Made by a program: the position numbers and the translations under genes
Source: Ideonella sp.
Lineage (GTDB): Bacteria; Pseudomonadota; Gammaproteobacteria; Burkholderiales; Burkholderiaceae_C
Assembly: GCA_015075545.1 (NCBI GenBank)
Contig: JABTUC010000003.1
Span: 248,001-312,000 of the forward strand
Direction of reading: 5' to 3'
DNA: 64,000 nucleotides
The notes under the pieces: generated by a model
Databases searched by the model: none
What the model was told of the DNA's origin: nothing
The model's input: the letters and a program-made list of their open reading frames with translations, nothing else
Shown here: positions 1 to 8,717 of the stretch, one piece after another
How the letters are laid out: each line of letters begins with the position of its first letter
Numbering within the stretch: position 1 is the stretch's first letter

Positions 1-1049
1 GAGCCGACGTCGCCCACCAGCGGCGCGTCGATGCGCACGTTGCTGTCGGCCTCCTGCGGCGAGATGTCGATCTGGATGAACTTCTGCGCGCCCCAGGCCT
101 TGGACGCGCCGGCGCCCCAGGTCTTGCCCTTGCCGTGCGACAGCAGCCAGTTCAGGCGTGCGCCGACCAGCATCACCACGTCGGCCGCCGGCAGCACGAA
201 CGAGCGTGCCGCCGCTGCGCACAGCTCGTGCGTGTCGGGCAGCAGGCCCTTGGCCATCGACATCGGCAGGTAGGGAATGCCGCTGGTCTCGACCAGCGCG
301 CGGATCTCGGAGTCGACCTGCGCGTAGGCCGCGCCCTTGCCGAGGATGATGAGCGGCTTCTTCGCACTCTTCAGCAGATCGAGCGCGCGCTGCACCGCCT
401 CGGGCGCCGGCATCTGCCTGGGCGCCGGGTCGACCACCTGGATCAGCGACGCGCGGCCGGCCGCGGCGTCGATGGTCTGCGCGAACAGCTTGGCCGGCAG
501 GTCGAGGTAGACGCCACCGGGCCGCCCCGACACCGCCGCGCGGATCGCACGCGCGATGCCGACGCCGATGTCTTCGGCGTGCAGCACGCGGTACGCCGCC
601 TTGGCCACCGGCCGCGCAATGGCGAGCTGATCCATCTCTTCGTAGTCGCCTTGCTGCAGGTCGACCACCTCGCGCTCGCTCGAGCCGCTGATCAGGATCA
701 TCGGGAAGCAGTTGACGGTAGCGTGCGCCAGCGCGTTCAGCCCGTTCAGGAAGCCCGGTGCCGACACCGTGATGCAGACGCCGGGCCTGCCCGTCAGGAA
801 GCCGGCGATCGACGCCGCGTAGCCCGCGTTCTGCTCGTGGCGGAACGCCAGCACGCGCAGGCCGCTGGCCTGCGCGCGGCGCGTGAGGTCGGTGATCGGG
901 ATGCCGGGCAGGCTGTACAGCGTGTCGAGGCCGTTGAGCGCGAGCGCATCGATCACCAACTGGAAGCCGTCGATCGACTCGGGTGCCGCCGCGGCGGCCT
1001 GGGCGCTAACAGCGGCGCCGGCGGGACGGTGTTCGGTGGTGACGGCCAT
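1..1049 (-). CDS. oxc: oxalyl-CoA decarboxylase, C-terminal part beyond window
   Basis: Thiamine-diphosphate enzyme that converts oxalyl-CoA to formyl-CoA and CO2 in oxalate catabolism, in the cytoplasm. The visible 349 codons cover the N-terminal pyrimidine-binding domain and the middle domain. The expected cofactor glutamate is E72 in FRHEQNAG. The stretches [20 protein letters not shown] and [11 protein letters not shown] are typical of Oxc rather than of acetolactate synthase. The ATG at 1049 has a GGAGG sequence 8 nt upstream. The family is about 570 residues, so roughly 220 residues including the diphosphate-binding domain lie left of the window. A formyl-CoA transferase gene (frc) might be expected beyond the edge. 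A TATGAT -10 element (1104-1109, minus strand) sits about 30 bp from the centre of the palindrome at 1133-1146, the spacing of an FNR-type activated promoter. Confidence 0.93.
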   Translation of the reverse strand, partial: MAVTTEHRPAGAAVSAQAAAAAPESIDGFQLVIDALALNGLDTLYSLPGIPITDLTRRAQASGLRVLAFRHEQNAGYAASIAGFLTGRPGVCITVSAPGFLNGLNALAHATVNCFPMILISGSSEREVVDLQQGDYEEMDQLAIARPVAKAAYRVLHAEDIGVGIARAIRAAVSGRPGGVYLDLPAKLFAQTIDAAAGRASLIQVVDPAPRQMPAPEAVQRALDLLKSAKKPLIILGKGAAYAQVDSEIRALVETSGIPYLPMSMAKGLLPDTHELCAAAARSFVLPAADVVMLVGARLNWLLSHGKGKTWGAGASKAWGAQKFIQIDISPQEADSNVRIDAPLVGDVG

Positions 1050-1132
1050 GCGTTGAGCCTCCGCTTGTCCGGAAAATTCGCCCGCGGCGAATAGGTGAAA
1101 ATCATCATAGGTTCAGCCGCTTCGCGCCTCGA

Positions 1133-1146
1133 TTGACCGTGGTCAA
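1133..1146. promoter_or_regulatory. Crp/Fnr-type operator TTGACCGTGGTCAA
   Basis: Perfect TTGAC-N4-GTCAA inverted repeat between the divergent oxc and Crp/Fnr regulator genes. Its centre is 30.5 bp upstream of the first base of a TATGAT -10 element reading toward oxc, so it would sit near -42 of that promoter, the class II activator position. It overlaps the first codons of the regulator gene. A second copy of the same type lies at 5103-5116 before tctC. Confidence 0.65.
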
Positions 1147-1780
1147 TTATCCGAAAACGCACTCGTCGCAGTGGCCGTCGATCGCCGAGCACGCCGAGCG
1201 CAACGTGATCCGGCTGCAGCTCGCGCAGAACATCGTGCTCAAGCTGCTGGCCAAGCCGGCGCTGGCCGAACTCGAGGCGCAGCTAGTGGTGCAGGACCTC
1301 GCCAAGGGCGACACCCTGGTGCGGCAGGGCGACCACGACATGGCGCAGTGCTTCATCCTCGACGGCATCTTGAAGCGCGTGGTCGCCAGCCCGAGCGCCA
1401 AGGAGATGATCCTGCGCTTCGCCTTCGAGCGCGACCTCGAGACCAGCTACGCCGCGTGGCGGCTGCACACGCCCACGCCGTACAGCATCGTCACCGTCAC
1501 CAAGGCGCGCGTGGCGACGCTGCCGCTGCCCGACTGGGTGGCGTTCATGCAGTCGCGCCCCGAGCTGAAGGCGGCGTTCGAGTACGAGGTGATGAGCCTG
1601 ATGAGCGACGTGATGGCGCACACCATCACGCTGCACCTGCTCGATGCGCCGGGGCGCGTGCACCGCTTCATGCGCAAGCATGCCGAGCTGGCCGAGCGGC
1701 TGCCGAAGAAGGAACTCGCCGCCTATCTGAACATCTCGCCCGAGACGCTGTCGCGGCTGAAGCAGAAGGGCAAGATCTAG
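1133..1780 (+). CDS. Crp/Fnr family transcriptional regulator
   Basis: About 215 residues: an N-terminal cyclic-nucleotide-binding-like beta-barrel (about residues 25-130), a dimer helix and a C-terminal winged helix ending the protein. The recognition helix reads S-P-E-T-L-S-R, with E204, S207 and R208 matching the residues FNR uses to read TTGAT/TTGAC half-sites. Only one cysteine is visible (in MAQCFILDG), so an FNR-type 4Fe-4S sensor is unlikely. The ligand is unknown; DNR-like heme or small-molecule sensing is possible. The gene is divergent from oxc and followed by the convergent tctA. The start is uncertain: TTG 1133 and GTG 1139 both lie in the palindrome and GTG 1205 is a fallback. 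No clear ribosome binding site is seen. Probable regulator of oxc and tctCBA (inference). Confidence 0.85.
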   Translation: MTVVNYPKTHSSQWPSIAEHAERNVIRLQLAQNIVLKLLAKPALAELEAQLVVQDLAKGDTLVRQGDHDMAQCFILDGILKRVVASPSAKEMILRFAFERDLETSYAAWRLHTPTPYSIVTVTKARVATLPLPDWVAFMQSRPELKAAFEYEVMSLMSDVMAHTITLHLLDAPGRVHRFMRKHAELAERLPKKELAAYLNISPETLSRLKQKGKI

Positions 1781-1807
1781 CGCCGCCGAACGGCGCCGCC
1801 ACGCGCC

Positions 1808-3334
1808 TCAGCCGCCGCGCGCGGCGGCGCTCGAACCGCCGGCCAGGCTCTTCAGCCGGCGCACGCCGCCGGCCAGCAGCGGCCACACCAGCAGCAGCAG
1901 CGCCAGCGTGGTGATCGAGCCGACCAGCCAGTTCGACCACAGGATGCCGAGGCTGCCCTGCGACAGCAGCATCGACTGGCGAAACGAATCCTCGGCGCGG
2001 TCGCCGAGCACCACTGCCAGCACCAGCGGTGCCAGCGGGTAGTCGAGCTTCTTGAACAGGTAGCCGATGACGCCGAAGCCGACCATGAACCAGACGTCGA
2101 GGATCGCGTTGTGCACGGTGTAGGCGCCGATCGCGCAGACCGCGATGATCACCGGCGCGATGATCGCGAACGGCACGCGCAGGATGGCGGCGAACAGCGG
2201 CACCGAAGTCAGCACCACGATCAGGCCCGCGACGTTACCCAGGTACATGCTGGCGATCAGGCCCCACACGAAATCGGGCTTCTCGACGAACAGCAGCGGC
2301 CCGGGCTGCAGGCCCCAGATCAGCAGGCCGCCGAGCAACACCGCGGCGGTCGGCGAGCCGGGGATGCCAAGCGCCAGCATCGGCAGCAGCGCACTGGTGC
2401 CGGCGGCGTGCGCGGCGGTCTCGGGCGCGATCACGCCCTCGATCTCGCCCTTGCCGAACGCGGCGCCGCGCGGCGACATGCGCTTGGCCATGCCGTAGCT
2501 CATGAACGATGCCGGCGTCGCGCCGCCGGGCGTGATGCCCATCCAGATGCCGATCAGCGTGCTGCGCAGCGAGGTGACCCAGTACGCCGGCAGCTTCTTC
2601 CACGTCTGCCACACCACCGTGGGGTCGATGCGCGCGGCCTTGCCGGAGAAGCTCAGCCCCTCTTCCATCGACAGCAGGATCTCACCGATGCCGAACAGGC
2701 CGATCACGACGATCAGGAAGTCGAAGCCGCGCATCAGATCGGTGAAGCCGAAGGTCAACCGCAACTGGCCGGTGACGGTGTCCATGCCGACCGCGGCCAG
2801 CATGAAGCCGAGCATCATCGACGCCAGGATCTTCATCGGCGAGCCCTTGCCCATGCCGACGAAGCTGCAGAAGGTGAGCAGATAGACGGCGAAGAACTCC
2901 GGCGGCCCGAACTCGAGCGCGAACTTGGCCACCAGCGGCGCCAGGAAGGTGATCATCAGCACCGCGAAGAACGCGCCGACGAACGAACTCGTGAACGCCG
3001 CGGTCAGCGCCTCGCCGGCGCGGCCCTGCTGCGCCATCGGGTAGCCGTCGAAGGTGGTGGCCACCGACCACGGCTCGCCCGGAATGTTGAACAGCACCGA
3101 GGTGATCGCGCCGCCGAACAGCGCCCCCCAGTAGATGCACGACAGCAGGATGATCGCCGAGGTCGGCGGCATCGAGAACGTCAGCGGCAGCAGGATCGCC
3201 ACGCCGTTGGCACCGCCCAGACCCGGCAGCACGCCGATCAGCACGCCGAGCACGATGCCCAGCAGCATCAGCATCGTGTTGAACGGCGTCAGGACGACCG
3301 CGAAGCCGTGAAACAGCAAACCCAGCTCGGCCAT
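1808..3334 (-). CDS. tctA: tripartite tricarboxylate transporter large permease TctA
   Basis: 508-residue integral membrane protein with about 12 hydrophobic segments, the large permease of a TTT-type secondary transporter driven by ion gradients. Family hallmarks are GVLPGLGGANGVAILLPL near the N-terminus and the second, inverted copy of the Pro/Gly-rich motif LGIPGSPTAAVLLGGLLIWG. It is last in a tctC-tctB-tctA operon on the minus strand, starting 3 nt after the tctB stop codon. It should work with the small permease TctB and the periplasmic receptor TctC. The substrate cannot be read from sequence; the neighbouring oxc and shared operator suggest a di- or monocarboxylate such as oxalate or a related acid (inference). 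Confidence 0.93.
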   Translation of the reverse strand: MAELGLLFHGFAVVLTPFNTMLMLLGIVLGVLIGVLPGLGGANGVAILLPLTFSMPPTSAIILLSCIYWGALFGGAITSVLFNIPGEPWSVATTFDGYPMAQQGRAGEALTAAFTSSFVGAFFAVLMITFLAPLVAKFALEFGPPEFFAVYLLTFCSFVGMGKGSPMKILASMMLGFMLAAVGMDTVTGQLRLTFGFTDLMRGFDFLIVVIGLFGIGEILLSMEEGLSFSGKAARIDPTVVWQTWKKLPAYWVTSLRSTLIGIWMGITPGGATPASFMSYGMAKRMSPRGAAFGKGEIEGVIAPETAAHAAGTSALLPMLALGIPGSPTAAVLLGGLLIWGLQPGPLLFVEKPDFVWGLIASMYLGNVAGLIVVLTSVPLFAAILRVPFAIIAPVIIAVCAIGAYTVHNAILDVWFMVGFGVIGYLFKKLDYPLAPLVLAVVLGDRAEDSFRQSMLLSQGSLGILWSNWLVGSITTLALLLLVWPLLAGGVRRLKSLAGGSSAAARGG

Positions 3335-3337
3335 CGC

Positions 3338-3853
3338 TCAGTACCCGAGAAAGCGCAGCGGGTCGAGGCTGCCCTTGAACAGCGGCACCTTGAACCAGAC
3401 CTCGAACATCAGGAACGCGATCGCCGCCACCGCGAAGCCGACCGCGACGCTGCGGCCCCAGCCGTAGTGCCCCACCCAGACCATGAAGCCGGCGATGAAC
3501 AGCAACGAGCCGATGTACAGGCCGAGGATCTGCGTCACCACCACGAACCCCAGCGACGGCAGCAGCACCGTGAGCACCAGGCGCAGTTGCCGGTAGCTGA
3601 CGAACAGGCTGCGGTCGCGCTCGCCGGCGAGCGCGCGCACGGCGACCGTCGTGCAGGCCAGGCACACCAGCAGCGCGATGTAGAAGGGGAAGTAGCCGGC
3701 GCCGGGGCCGTCTTCGCGCCAGACGGCGCCGAGCTGCCAGCTCTTCCAGGCGATCAGCGCGCCGAACAGCAGCAGCGCCAGCGCGACCAGAAACTCGACC
3801 AGCCAGGTCGCGATGCCGGCCTCGGGTGCGCCGGCGTCGACGTTCGATTCCAT
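3338..3853 (-). CDS. tctB: tripartite tricarboxylate transporter small permease TctB
   Basis: About 171 residues with four predicted transmembrane helices, the poorly conserved small membrane subunit of a TTT transporter. I chose ATG 3853 (MESNVDAG) because a GAAGAA purine stretch precedes it; an in-frame TTG ten codons upstream is possible. The gene sits between tctC and tctA on the same strand, and its identity rests partly on this context. The helix pattern (one near the start, then a group after a charged loop WREDGPGAGYFPFY) is typical of TctB, where the GxGxFP motif follows the first helix. Confidence 0.9.
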   Translation of the reverse strand: MESNVDAGAPEAGIATWLVEFLVALALLLFGALIAWKSWQLGAVWREDGPGAGYFPFYIALLVCLACTTVAVRALAGERDRSLFVSYRQLRLVLTVLLPSLGFVVVTQILGLYIGSLLFIAGFMVWVGHYGWGRSVAVGFAVAAIAFLMFEVWFKVPLFKGSLDPLRFLGY

Positions 3854-3941
3854 CGCGGTGGGATTCTTCAGGCCTGCATCCAACCGCAGCCGGCGCGCGA
3901 TCGCGCGCCGGCTGCACGGTGACAGGCGGACACGAGGGCGA

Positions 3942-4967
3942 CTACTTCGCCAGGAAGCCGGCGTCTTTCATCAGCATGTAGTGGGTGGCCTCGTTCTTCT
4001 CGACCCACTTGACGTACTCGGCGCCCGACATCGTGGTCTGGTTGAACGCGCCGAGCTTCATGAAGTCCTTCCACTCTTGCGTCTCGCGCACCTTCTTCAG
4101 CAGGTCGACGTAGAACGCCACCTGGTCGGCGGTGACGCCACCGGCCATGAAGATGCCGCGCAGCATCACGTACTCGGTGGGTACACCGGCTTCCTTGCAG
4201 GTGGGGATGTCGTTCCACGACTTGCCGTCGGCCAGCACGTCCTTGTAGGGCATGCGGTGCTCGTCGAACACGCACAGCGGCCGCAGCTTGCCCGCGCGCC
4301 ACTGCGCGACGGCCTCGACCGGGTTGTTGACCGACGAGTCGATGTGCTTGCCGGTGAGCTGCACCGCGACGGTGCCGCCGCCCTTGAACGGCACGTAGAT
4401 GAACTTGGTGCCGGTGGCCTTCTCGAGGCCGACCGTGATGATCTGGTCTTCCTGCTTGGAGCCGGTGCCGCCCATCTTCATCTTCAACGGGCCGGCGGCC
4501 TTCACCGCGTCGATGTACTGCTTGGCCGTCTTGTACGGCTCGTCGGCGTTGACCCACAGCACGAACTGGTCGAGCGCCATCATCGACACCGGCGTCAGGT
4601 CGCGCCAGTTGAACGGCACCCCGGTGGCCAGCGGCGTGGTGAACAGGTTCGACAGCGTGATGATGATCTTGTACGGGTCGCCCTTGGCGCTCTTGACGTC
4701 GAGAAAGCCTTCGGCGCCCGCGCCGCCGGCCTTGTTGACCACGATCAGCGGCTGGCTCATCAGCTTGTGCTTGGCGACGATGCCCTGGATCAGGCGCGCC
4801 ATCTGGTCGGCGCCGCCGCCGGTGCCTGCCGGCACCACGAACTCCACCGGCTTCTCGGGAGTCCACGCGGCCAGGGCCGGCGTGGCCGCCAGTACGGTGC
4901 CGGCGGCCACGGCCACCACGCGCGCCACGGCGCCGCGCAGCGCGGCATGGATGAGATTGCTGTACAT
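3942..4967 (-). CDS. tctC: Bug/TctC family periplasmic solute-binding receptor
   Basis: 341-residue extracytoplasmic receptor of the Bug family, feeding TctAB. A signal peptide (about residues 1-33, cleavage after ALA) is followed by the canonical beta-strand and loop VEFVVPAGTGGGADQMAR, which in Bug proteins holds the carboxylate of the ligand. ATG 4967 is preceded by AGGAGA at a good distance; the in-frame codons upstream are not needed. First gene of tctCBA. The upstream region holds TTGACCGCCGTCAA (5103-5116) with a CATATT -10-like hexamer (5071-5076) downstream of it on this strand. Bug proteins bind many different carboxylates, so the ligand is open; proximity to oxc makes an oxalate-pathway substrate worth testing. 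Confidence 0.92.
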   Translation of the reverse strand: MYSNLIHAALRGAVARVVAVAAGTVLAATPALAAWTPEKPVEFVVPAGTGGGADQMARLIQGIVAKHKLMSQPLIVVNKAGGAGAEGFLDVKSAKGDPYKIIITLSNLFTTPLATGVPFNWRDLTPVSMMALDQFVLWVNADEPYKTAKQYIDAVKAAGPLKMKMGGTGSKQEDQIITVGLEKATGTKFIYVPFKGGGTVAVQLTGKHIDSSVNNPVEAVAQWRAGKLRPLCVFDEHRMPYKDVLADGKSWNDIPTCKEAGVPTEYVMLRGIFMAGGVTADQVAFYVDLLKKVRETQEWKDFMKLGAFNQTTMSGAEYVKWVEKNEATHYMLMKDAGFLAK

Positions 4968-5102
4968 CGGCTCTCGTCTCCTGTGGTTGTGAGGCACGGC
5001 CACAACGATCGCCTGAGTCCGGTGCGATCGCCGCGCGCAACCACCGCTGCGGCCGGCGCTCCATGCCTCGAATATGCTCGCCGAGATTCTCGCAAATTGC
5101 TC

Positions 5103-5116
5103 TTGACCGCCGTCAA
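5103..5116. promoter_or_regulatory. second Crp/Fnr-type operator TTGACCGCCGTCAA
   Basis: TTGAC-N4-GTCAA inverted repeat identical in both half-sites to the one at 1133-1146. It lies 142 bp upstream of the tctC start. On the minus strand a CATATT hexamer at 5071-5076 follows at a spacing 3-4 bp longer than ideal for a class II site. No comparable -10 is seen toward the plus-strand gene at 5348, so tctCBA is the likely target. Confidence 0.6.
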
Positions 5117-5347
5117 CTTTTCGCAGCGCTTCGGTGCGCGCGACACGTCGAGCGGTTCGCGTTGCGGGTAATTACCGAGTCGTCGGCGGGCCGCGGGCTC
5201 GACGCCCGCGCGAGATCGGCGAGGCGCTCTCACGGTCGCGCGGCCACACATCGCGAGCGCCGCGGGCGGCGGCCGCACGCGCAGCGCCCGCGGCCTCGTT
5301 CACAATCGCGCGGGACCAGCTGCCACCGCACAGACGATCGACTCCGC

Positions 5348-6742
5348 ATGAGCCTGCACGCCCAACTGATGCAACGCGCGGCCGCCGCGCGCCCCGTGCG
5401 CGTGGGCCTGATCGGCGCCGGCAAGTTCGGCGCGATGTACCTGGCGCAAGTGCCACGCACCCCGGGCGTGCACGTGGCAGGCATCGCCGACCTCGCGCCC
5501 GACGCCGCGCGGCGCAACCTGGCGCGCGTGGGCTGGCCGGCCGAGGTCGCGCAGGCGCCGTCGCTCGACGCGGCGCTGCGCGAGCGGCGCACCCACCTCG
5601 GCGACGACTGGCGCGCGCTGGTGCGCCACCCCGCGATCGACGTCATCGTCGAGTGCACCGGCGCGCCGCTGGCCGCGGTGGAGCACTGCCTCGAGGCGTT
5701 CGCGCACGGCAAGCACGTGGTCAACGTGACGGTCGAGGCCGACGCGCTGTGCGGGCCGATGCTGGCGGCGCGCGCGCAGCAGGCCGGCGTCGTCTACTCG
5801 CTCGCCTTCGGCGACCAGCCGGCGCTGATCTGCGACCTGGTCGACTGGGCGCGCGCCTGCGGCTTCCCGGTGGTGGCCGCGGGACGCGGCCACAAGTGGC
5901 TGCCGCACTACTGCGAATCGACGCCCGACACGGTGTGGGAGTACTACGGCCTGACGCCCGAGCAGGCCGCGCGCGGCGGCCTCAACCCGAAGATGTTCAA
6001 CAGCTTCCTCGACGGCAGCAAGCCGTCGATCGAGTGCACCGCGGTGGCCAACGCCACCGGCCTGGCGGTGCCCGGCGGCGGCCTGCTGTACCCGCCGGCA
6101 AGCATCGCCGACATCCCCAGCGTGACGCGGCCGCGCAGCGACGGCGGCGTGCTCGAGCGCAAGGGCATGGTCGAGGTGATCTCGTCGCTCGAGGCCGACG
6201 GCCGCCCGATTCCCTACGACATCCGCATGGGCGTGTGGGTCACGGTCGAGGCCGAGACCGACTACATCCGGCACTGCTTCGAGGAGTACAACGCGCACAC
6301 CGACGACAGCGGCCGCTACTTCACGCTCTACAAGCGCTGGCACCTGATCGGCCTCGAGGTCGGCGTGTCGGTGGCCAGCGTCGCGCTGCGCGGCGAGGCC
6401 ACCGGCGTCGCGCAGGCGTGGCACGCCGACGTGGCGGCCACCGCCAAGCGCGACCTGCGCGCCGGCGAGGTGCTCGACGGCGAAGGCGGCTACACCGTGT
6501 GGGGCAAGCTGCTGCCGGCGGCCGCCTCGCGCGCGCTGCGCGCGCTGCCGCTGGCGCTGGCGCACGGCGCGGTGCTGCAGCGCGCCGTGGCCAAGGGCGA
6601 CACCGTGCGCGTCGACGACGTCGCGCTCGACACCGCCAGCAGCGCCTTCGCGCTGCGCCGCGAGATGGAGCAGCGCTTCGACGCCACGGCGCCTGCGGCC
6701 GCGGCCGGGCGCGCCACGCCAACGGACATCGCCGCGCCTTGA
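5348..6742 (+). CDS. homoserine dehydrogenase-like oxidoreductase with SAF domain (COG4091 type)
   Basis: 464 residues. An N-terminal Rossmann fold starts at VRVGLIGAGKFGAMYLAQ (glycine motif G-x-G-x-x-G, residues about 20-25) and is followed by a catalytic-like middle domain. A C-terminal SAF-like domain carries RDLRAGEVLDGEGGYTVWG and later KGDTVRVDDVAL. This architecture is that of predicted homoserine dehydrogenase-like proteins, often mis-annotated as FlgA because of the SAF domain. Substrate and product are unknown; a role in sugar-acid or branched organic-acid metabolism has been suggested for the wider family. ATG 5348 begins the conserved part; the open frame upstream to 5063 looks non-coding. 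Its stop overlaps the TTG start of the next gene (TTGA), so the two are likely translated together. Confidence 0.8.
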   Translation: MSLHAQLMQRAAAARPVRVGLIGAGKFGAMYLAQVPRTPGVHVAGIADLAPDAARRNLARVGWPAEVAQAPSLDAALRERRTHLGDDWRALVRHPAIDVIVECTGAPLAAVEHCLEAFAHGKHVVNVTVEADALCGPMLAARAQQAGVVYSLAFGDQPALICDLVDWARACGFPVVAAGRGHKWLPHYCESTPDTVWEYYGLTPEQAARGGLNPKMFNSFLDGSKPSIECTAVANATGLAVPGGGLLYPPASIADIPSVTRPRSDGGVLERKGMVEVISSLEADGRPIPYDIRMGVWVTVEAETDYIRHCFEEYNAHTDDSGRYFTLYKRWHLIGLEVGVSVASVALRGEATGVAQAWHADVAATAKRDLRAGEVLDGEGGYTVWGKLLPAAASRALRALPLALAHGAVLQRAVAKGDTVRVDDVALDTASSAFALRREMEQRFDATAPAAAAGRATPTDIAAP

Positions 6743-7401
6743 AGCAGGTGCTGCTGGGGTTCGTGATCTGGCTGGTGTACCGGCCGTTGTCGCTCACCTG
6801 GCGCGTGCGCTGCGACGAGCCGCAGGCGCTGCGCGACGCGCTGCGCGAGCGCCGGCCGTTCATCCTGGCGCATTGGCACGGCGACCTGTTCGCGCTGGCG
6901 GTGCTGGTGCGGCGCTACCGGCTGGTGATGCTCGCGTCGCGCAGCAAGGACGGCCGCATCATGGCCACGCTGCTGCGCCTGCTGGGCGCGCGCATCACCG
7001 ATGGCTCGTCGAGCCGCGGCGCGGTGGGCGCTCTGAAGGGCCTGCTGCGGCTGATGCGCGACGAAGGGCACAACTGCAGTTTCGCGGTCGATGGGCCACG
7101 CGGCCCGATCTATCAGCTCAAGCCCGGCGTGCTCGAGACCTCGCGGGTCATCGACTGCCCGATCTACTACGCCAGCGTCAGTTGCGACCGTGCCTGGCAC
7201 TTGCATCGCTCGTGGGATCGCACCTACGTGCCCAAGCCGTTCGCTCGCGTCGAGGTGCAGTGGCGCGGCCCGCTGCCGCCGGTGGCGCGGGGGGCCGACC
7301 CGCGCGAGCCCGCGGTGATGCAGGGGCTCGAGCGCCTGATGCTGCAGGCCAAGCGCGACGGGCACGTGCCCGGGCAGGCGCCGCCGCCTCGCGCCGACTG
7401 A
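6739..7401 (+). CDS. DUF374 lysophospholipid acyltransferase family protein
   Basis: About 220 residues. The motif HWHGDLFA (an H-x-x-x-D-like acyltransferase block) and the later FAVDGPRGPIYQLKPG are hallmarks of the DUF374 branch of the LPLAT superfamily, which is related to LpxL-type acyltransferases. A hydrophobic N-terminal segment (VLLGFVIWLVY) probably tethers it to the inner membrane. The start is inferred as TTG 6739, overlapping the preceding stop; GTG 6748 is an alternative. It probably transfers an acyl chain to a lipid, but the acceptor is unknown. The functional link to the dehydrogenase-like gene upstream is unclear despite the coupling. Confidence 0.78.
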   Translation: MKQVLLGFVIWLVYRPLSLTWRVRCDEPQALRDALRERRPFILAHWHGDLFALAVLVRRYRLVMLASRSKDGRIMATLLRLLGARITDGSSSRGAVGALKGLLRLMRDEGHNCSFAVDGPRGPIYQLKPGVLETSRVIDCPIYYASVSCDRAWHLHRSWDRTYVPKPFARVEVQWRGPLPPVARGADPREPAVMQGLERLMLQAKRDGHVPGQAPPPRAD

Positions 7402-7409
7402 CGCCGCCC

Positions 7410-8630
7410 TCAGGCAGCCTGCAGCGCGCGCTGCCGCCGCGTGCGGTACAGCAGCGCCAGCACGATCGCCAGGTTCAGCAGGTTCCACCCGATGCCGTTG
7501 ACGAACGCCGCGTGGTAGCTGCCGGTGAGGTCGAACACCTTGCCCGACATCCAGCCGCCCAGCGCCATGCCGAACAGCGTGCACATCAGCACCGTGCCGA
7601 CGCGCGCGCCGGCCTCGGCCGGCGGAAAGTACTCGCGCACGATGATCGCGTAGCTCGGCACGATGCCGCCTTGGAAGAGCCCGAACAGCGCCGAGATCAC
7701 GTACAGCGACGTGAGGCCGTCGAACGGCAGGAACAGCAGCAGCGCCAGCCCCTGCAGCGTCGAGCCGAGCAGCAGCGTGCGCAGGCCGCCGATGCGGTCG
7801 CAGATCACGCCGGAGACCAGGCGGCTGACGATGCCGAAGGCGAGCATCGCCGACAGCATCTGCGCACCGCGCGCGGCGCCGAAGCCGAGGTCGGTGCAGT
7901 AGGCGACGATGTGCACCTGCGGCATCGACATCGCCACGCAGCAGGCCACGCCGGCGACGCACAGCAGCGTCTGCGCGCCGCCGAGCGACAGGCCGAACGG
8001 GCGCTGCGAGGGCGTGCCGAAGGTCGCGCGCGCCGGTGCCACGGTGGCCGGCGGCGGCTTGGGCCGCATCGCCCGCGCCAGCAGCGGCAGGCTGACCGCG
8101 CTCAGCACTCCCAGGCCGATGTAGGTGGGGCGCCAGCCGACGGTCTCGATGAAGTGCTGCACGATCGGCGGCCAGATCGCGCCGGCGAGGTAGTTGCCGC
8201 TGGCGCAGATCGCCACCGCGATGCCGCGCCGGCGCACGAACCACAGCGAGGTGTCGGCCACCAGCGGCGCGAAGGTAGCCGACGAGCCGAGAAAACCGAT
8301 GCCCACGCCGTGCGCGAGCGCGAACAGCCAGATGTTGCTCGACAGCGCCGCAGCGATGAACCCCAGCGCCAGGCCGGCCGAGCCGATCAGGATCGGGCGC
8401 ACGACGCCGTGGCGGTCGGCGAGCCGGCCCATCCAGATGCCGCCCAGGCCGAAGCCGACCATCAGCAGCGTGTACGGCAGCGACGCGTCGGCACGCCCGA
8501 CGCCGAAATCGGCCTGCACCGCGGGCAGCACCACCGACACCACGTACATGCACGCCGAGCCGATCGTCATCAGTGCCAGCGTGGCGACCAGGCGCGCCCA
8601 GGCGTAGCGGGAGTCGGCGGCGTGCTGCAT
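7410..8630 (-). CDS. MFS transporter
   Basis: 406 residues with twelve predicted transmembrane helices. The loop 2-3 motif of the major facilitator superfamily is visible as GGIWMGRLADRHGVVRP, and its second-half counterpart as SRLVSGVICDRIGGLRT. It most resembles the oxalate/formate antiporter and monocarboxylate-like MFS groups, with unknown substrate. ATG 8630 (MQHAADSRYAW) was chosen because the first helix begins 12 residues later; a longer frame upstream lacks conserved sequence. Divergent from the DapA-like gene, 87 bp away, so the two may share a control region and handle related compounds (inference). Confidence 0.88.
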   Translation of the reverse strand: MQHAADSRYAWARLVATLALMTIGSACMYVVSVVLPAVQADFGVGRADASLPYTLLMVGFGLGGIWMGRLADRHGVVRPILIGSAGLALGFIAAALSSNIWLFALAHGVGIGFLGSSATFAPLVADTSLWFVRRRGIAVAICASGNYLAGAIWPPIVQHFIETVGWRPTYIGLGVLSAVSLPLLARAMRPKPPPATVAPARATFGTPSQRPFGLSLGGAQTLLCVAGVACCVAMSMPQVHIVAYCTDLGFGAARGAQMLSAMLAFGIVSRLVSGVICDRIGGLRTLLLGSTLQGLALLLFLPFDGLTSLYVISALFGLFQGGIVPSYAIIVREYFPPAEAGARVGTVLMCTLFGMALGGWMSGKVFDLTGSYHAAFVNGIGWNLLNLAIVLALLYRTRRQRALQAA

Positions 8631-8717
8631 GGGCCGCCGATGATGACACGCGGGCGCAACGGCCCGCTTTCTCGGGCACATTACGGTTGCAACCCCTGCA
8701 GCGATCCACCCGTCTCG

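Noticed and set aside
2111-3922. 603-codon plus-strand open frame opposite tctA/tctB
   Set aside because: Antisense shadow of the tct genes; no recognisable protein features.
5063-5347. N-terminal extension of the SAF-domain dehydrogenase
   Set aside because: The extra 95 residues are Arg-rich and unlike any domain, overlap the promoter palindrome region, and the Rossmann fold begins just after ATG 5348.
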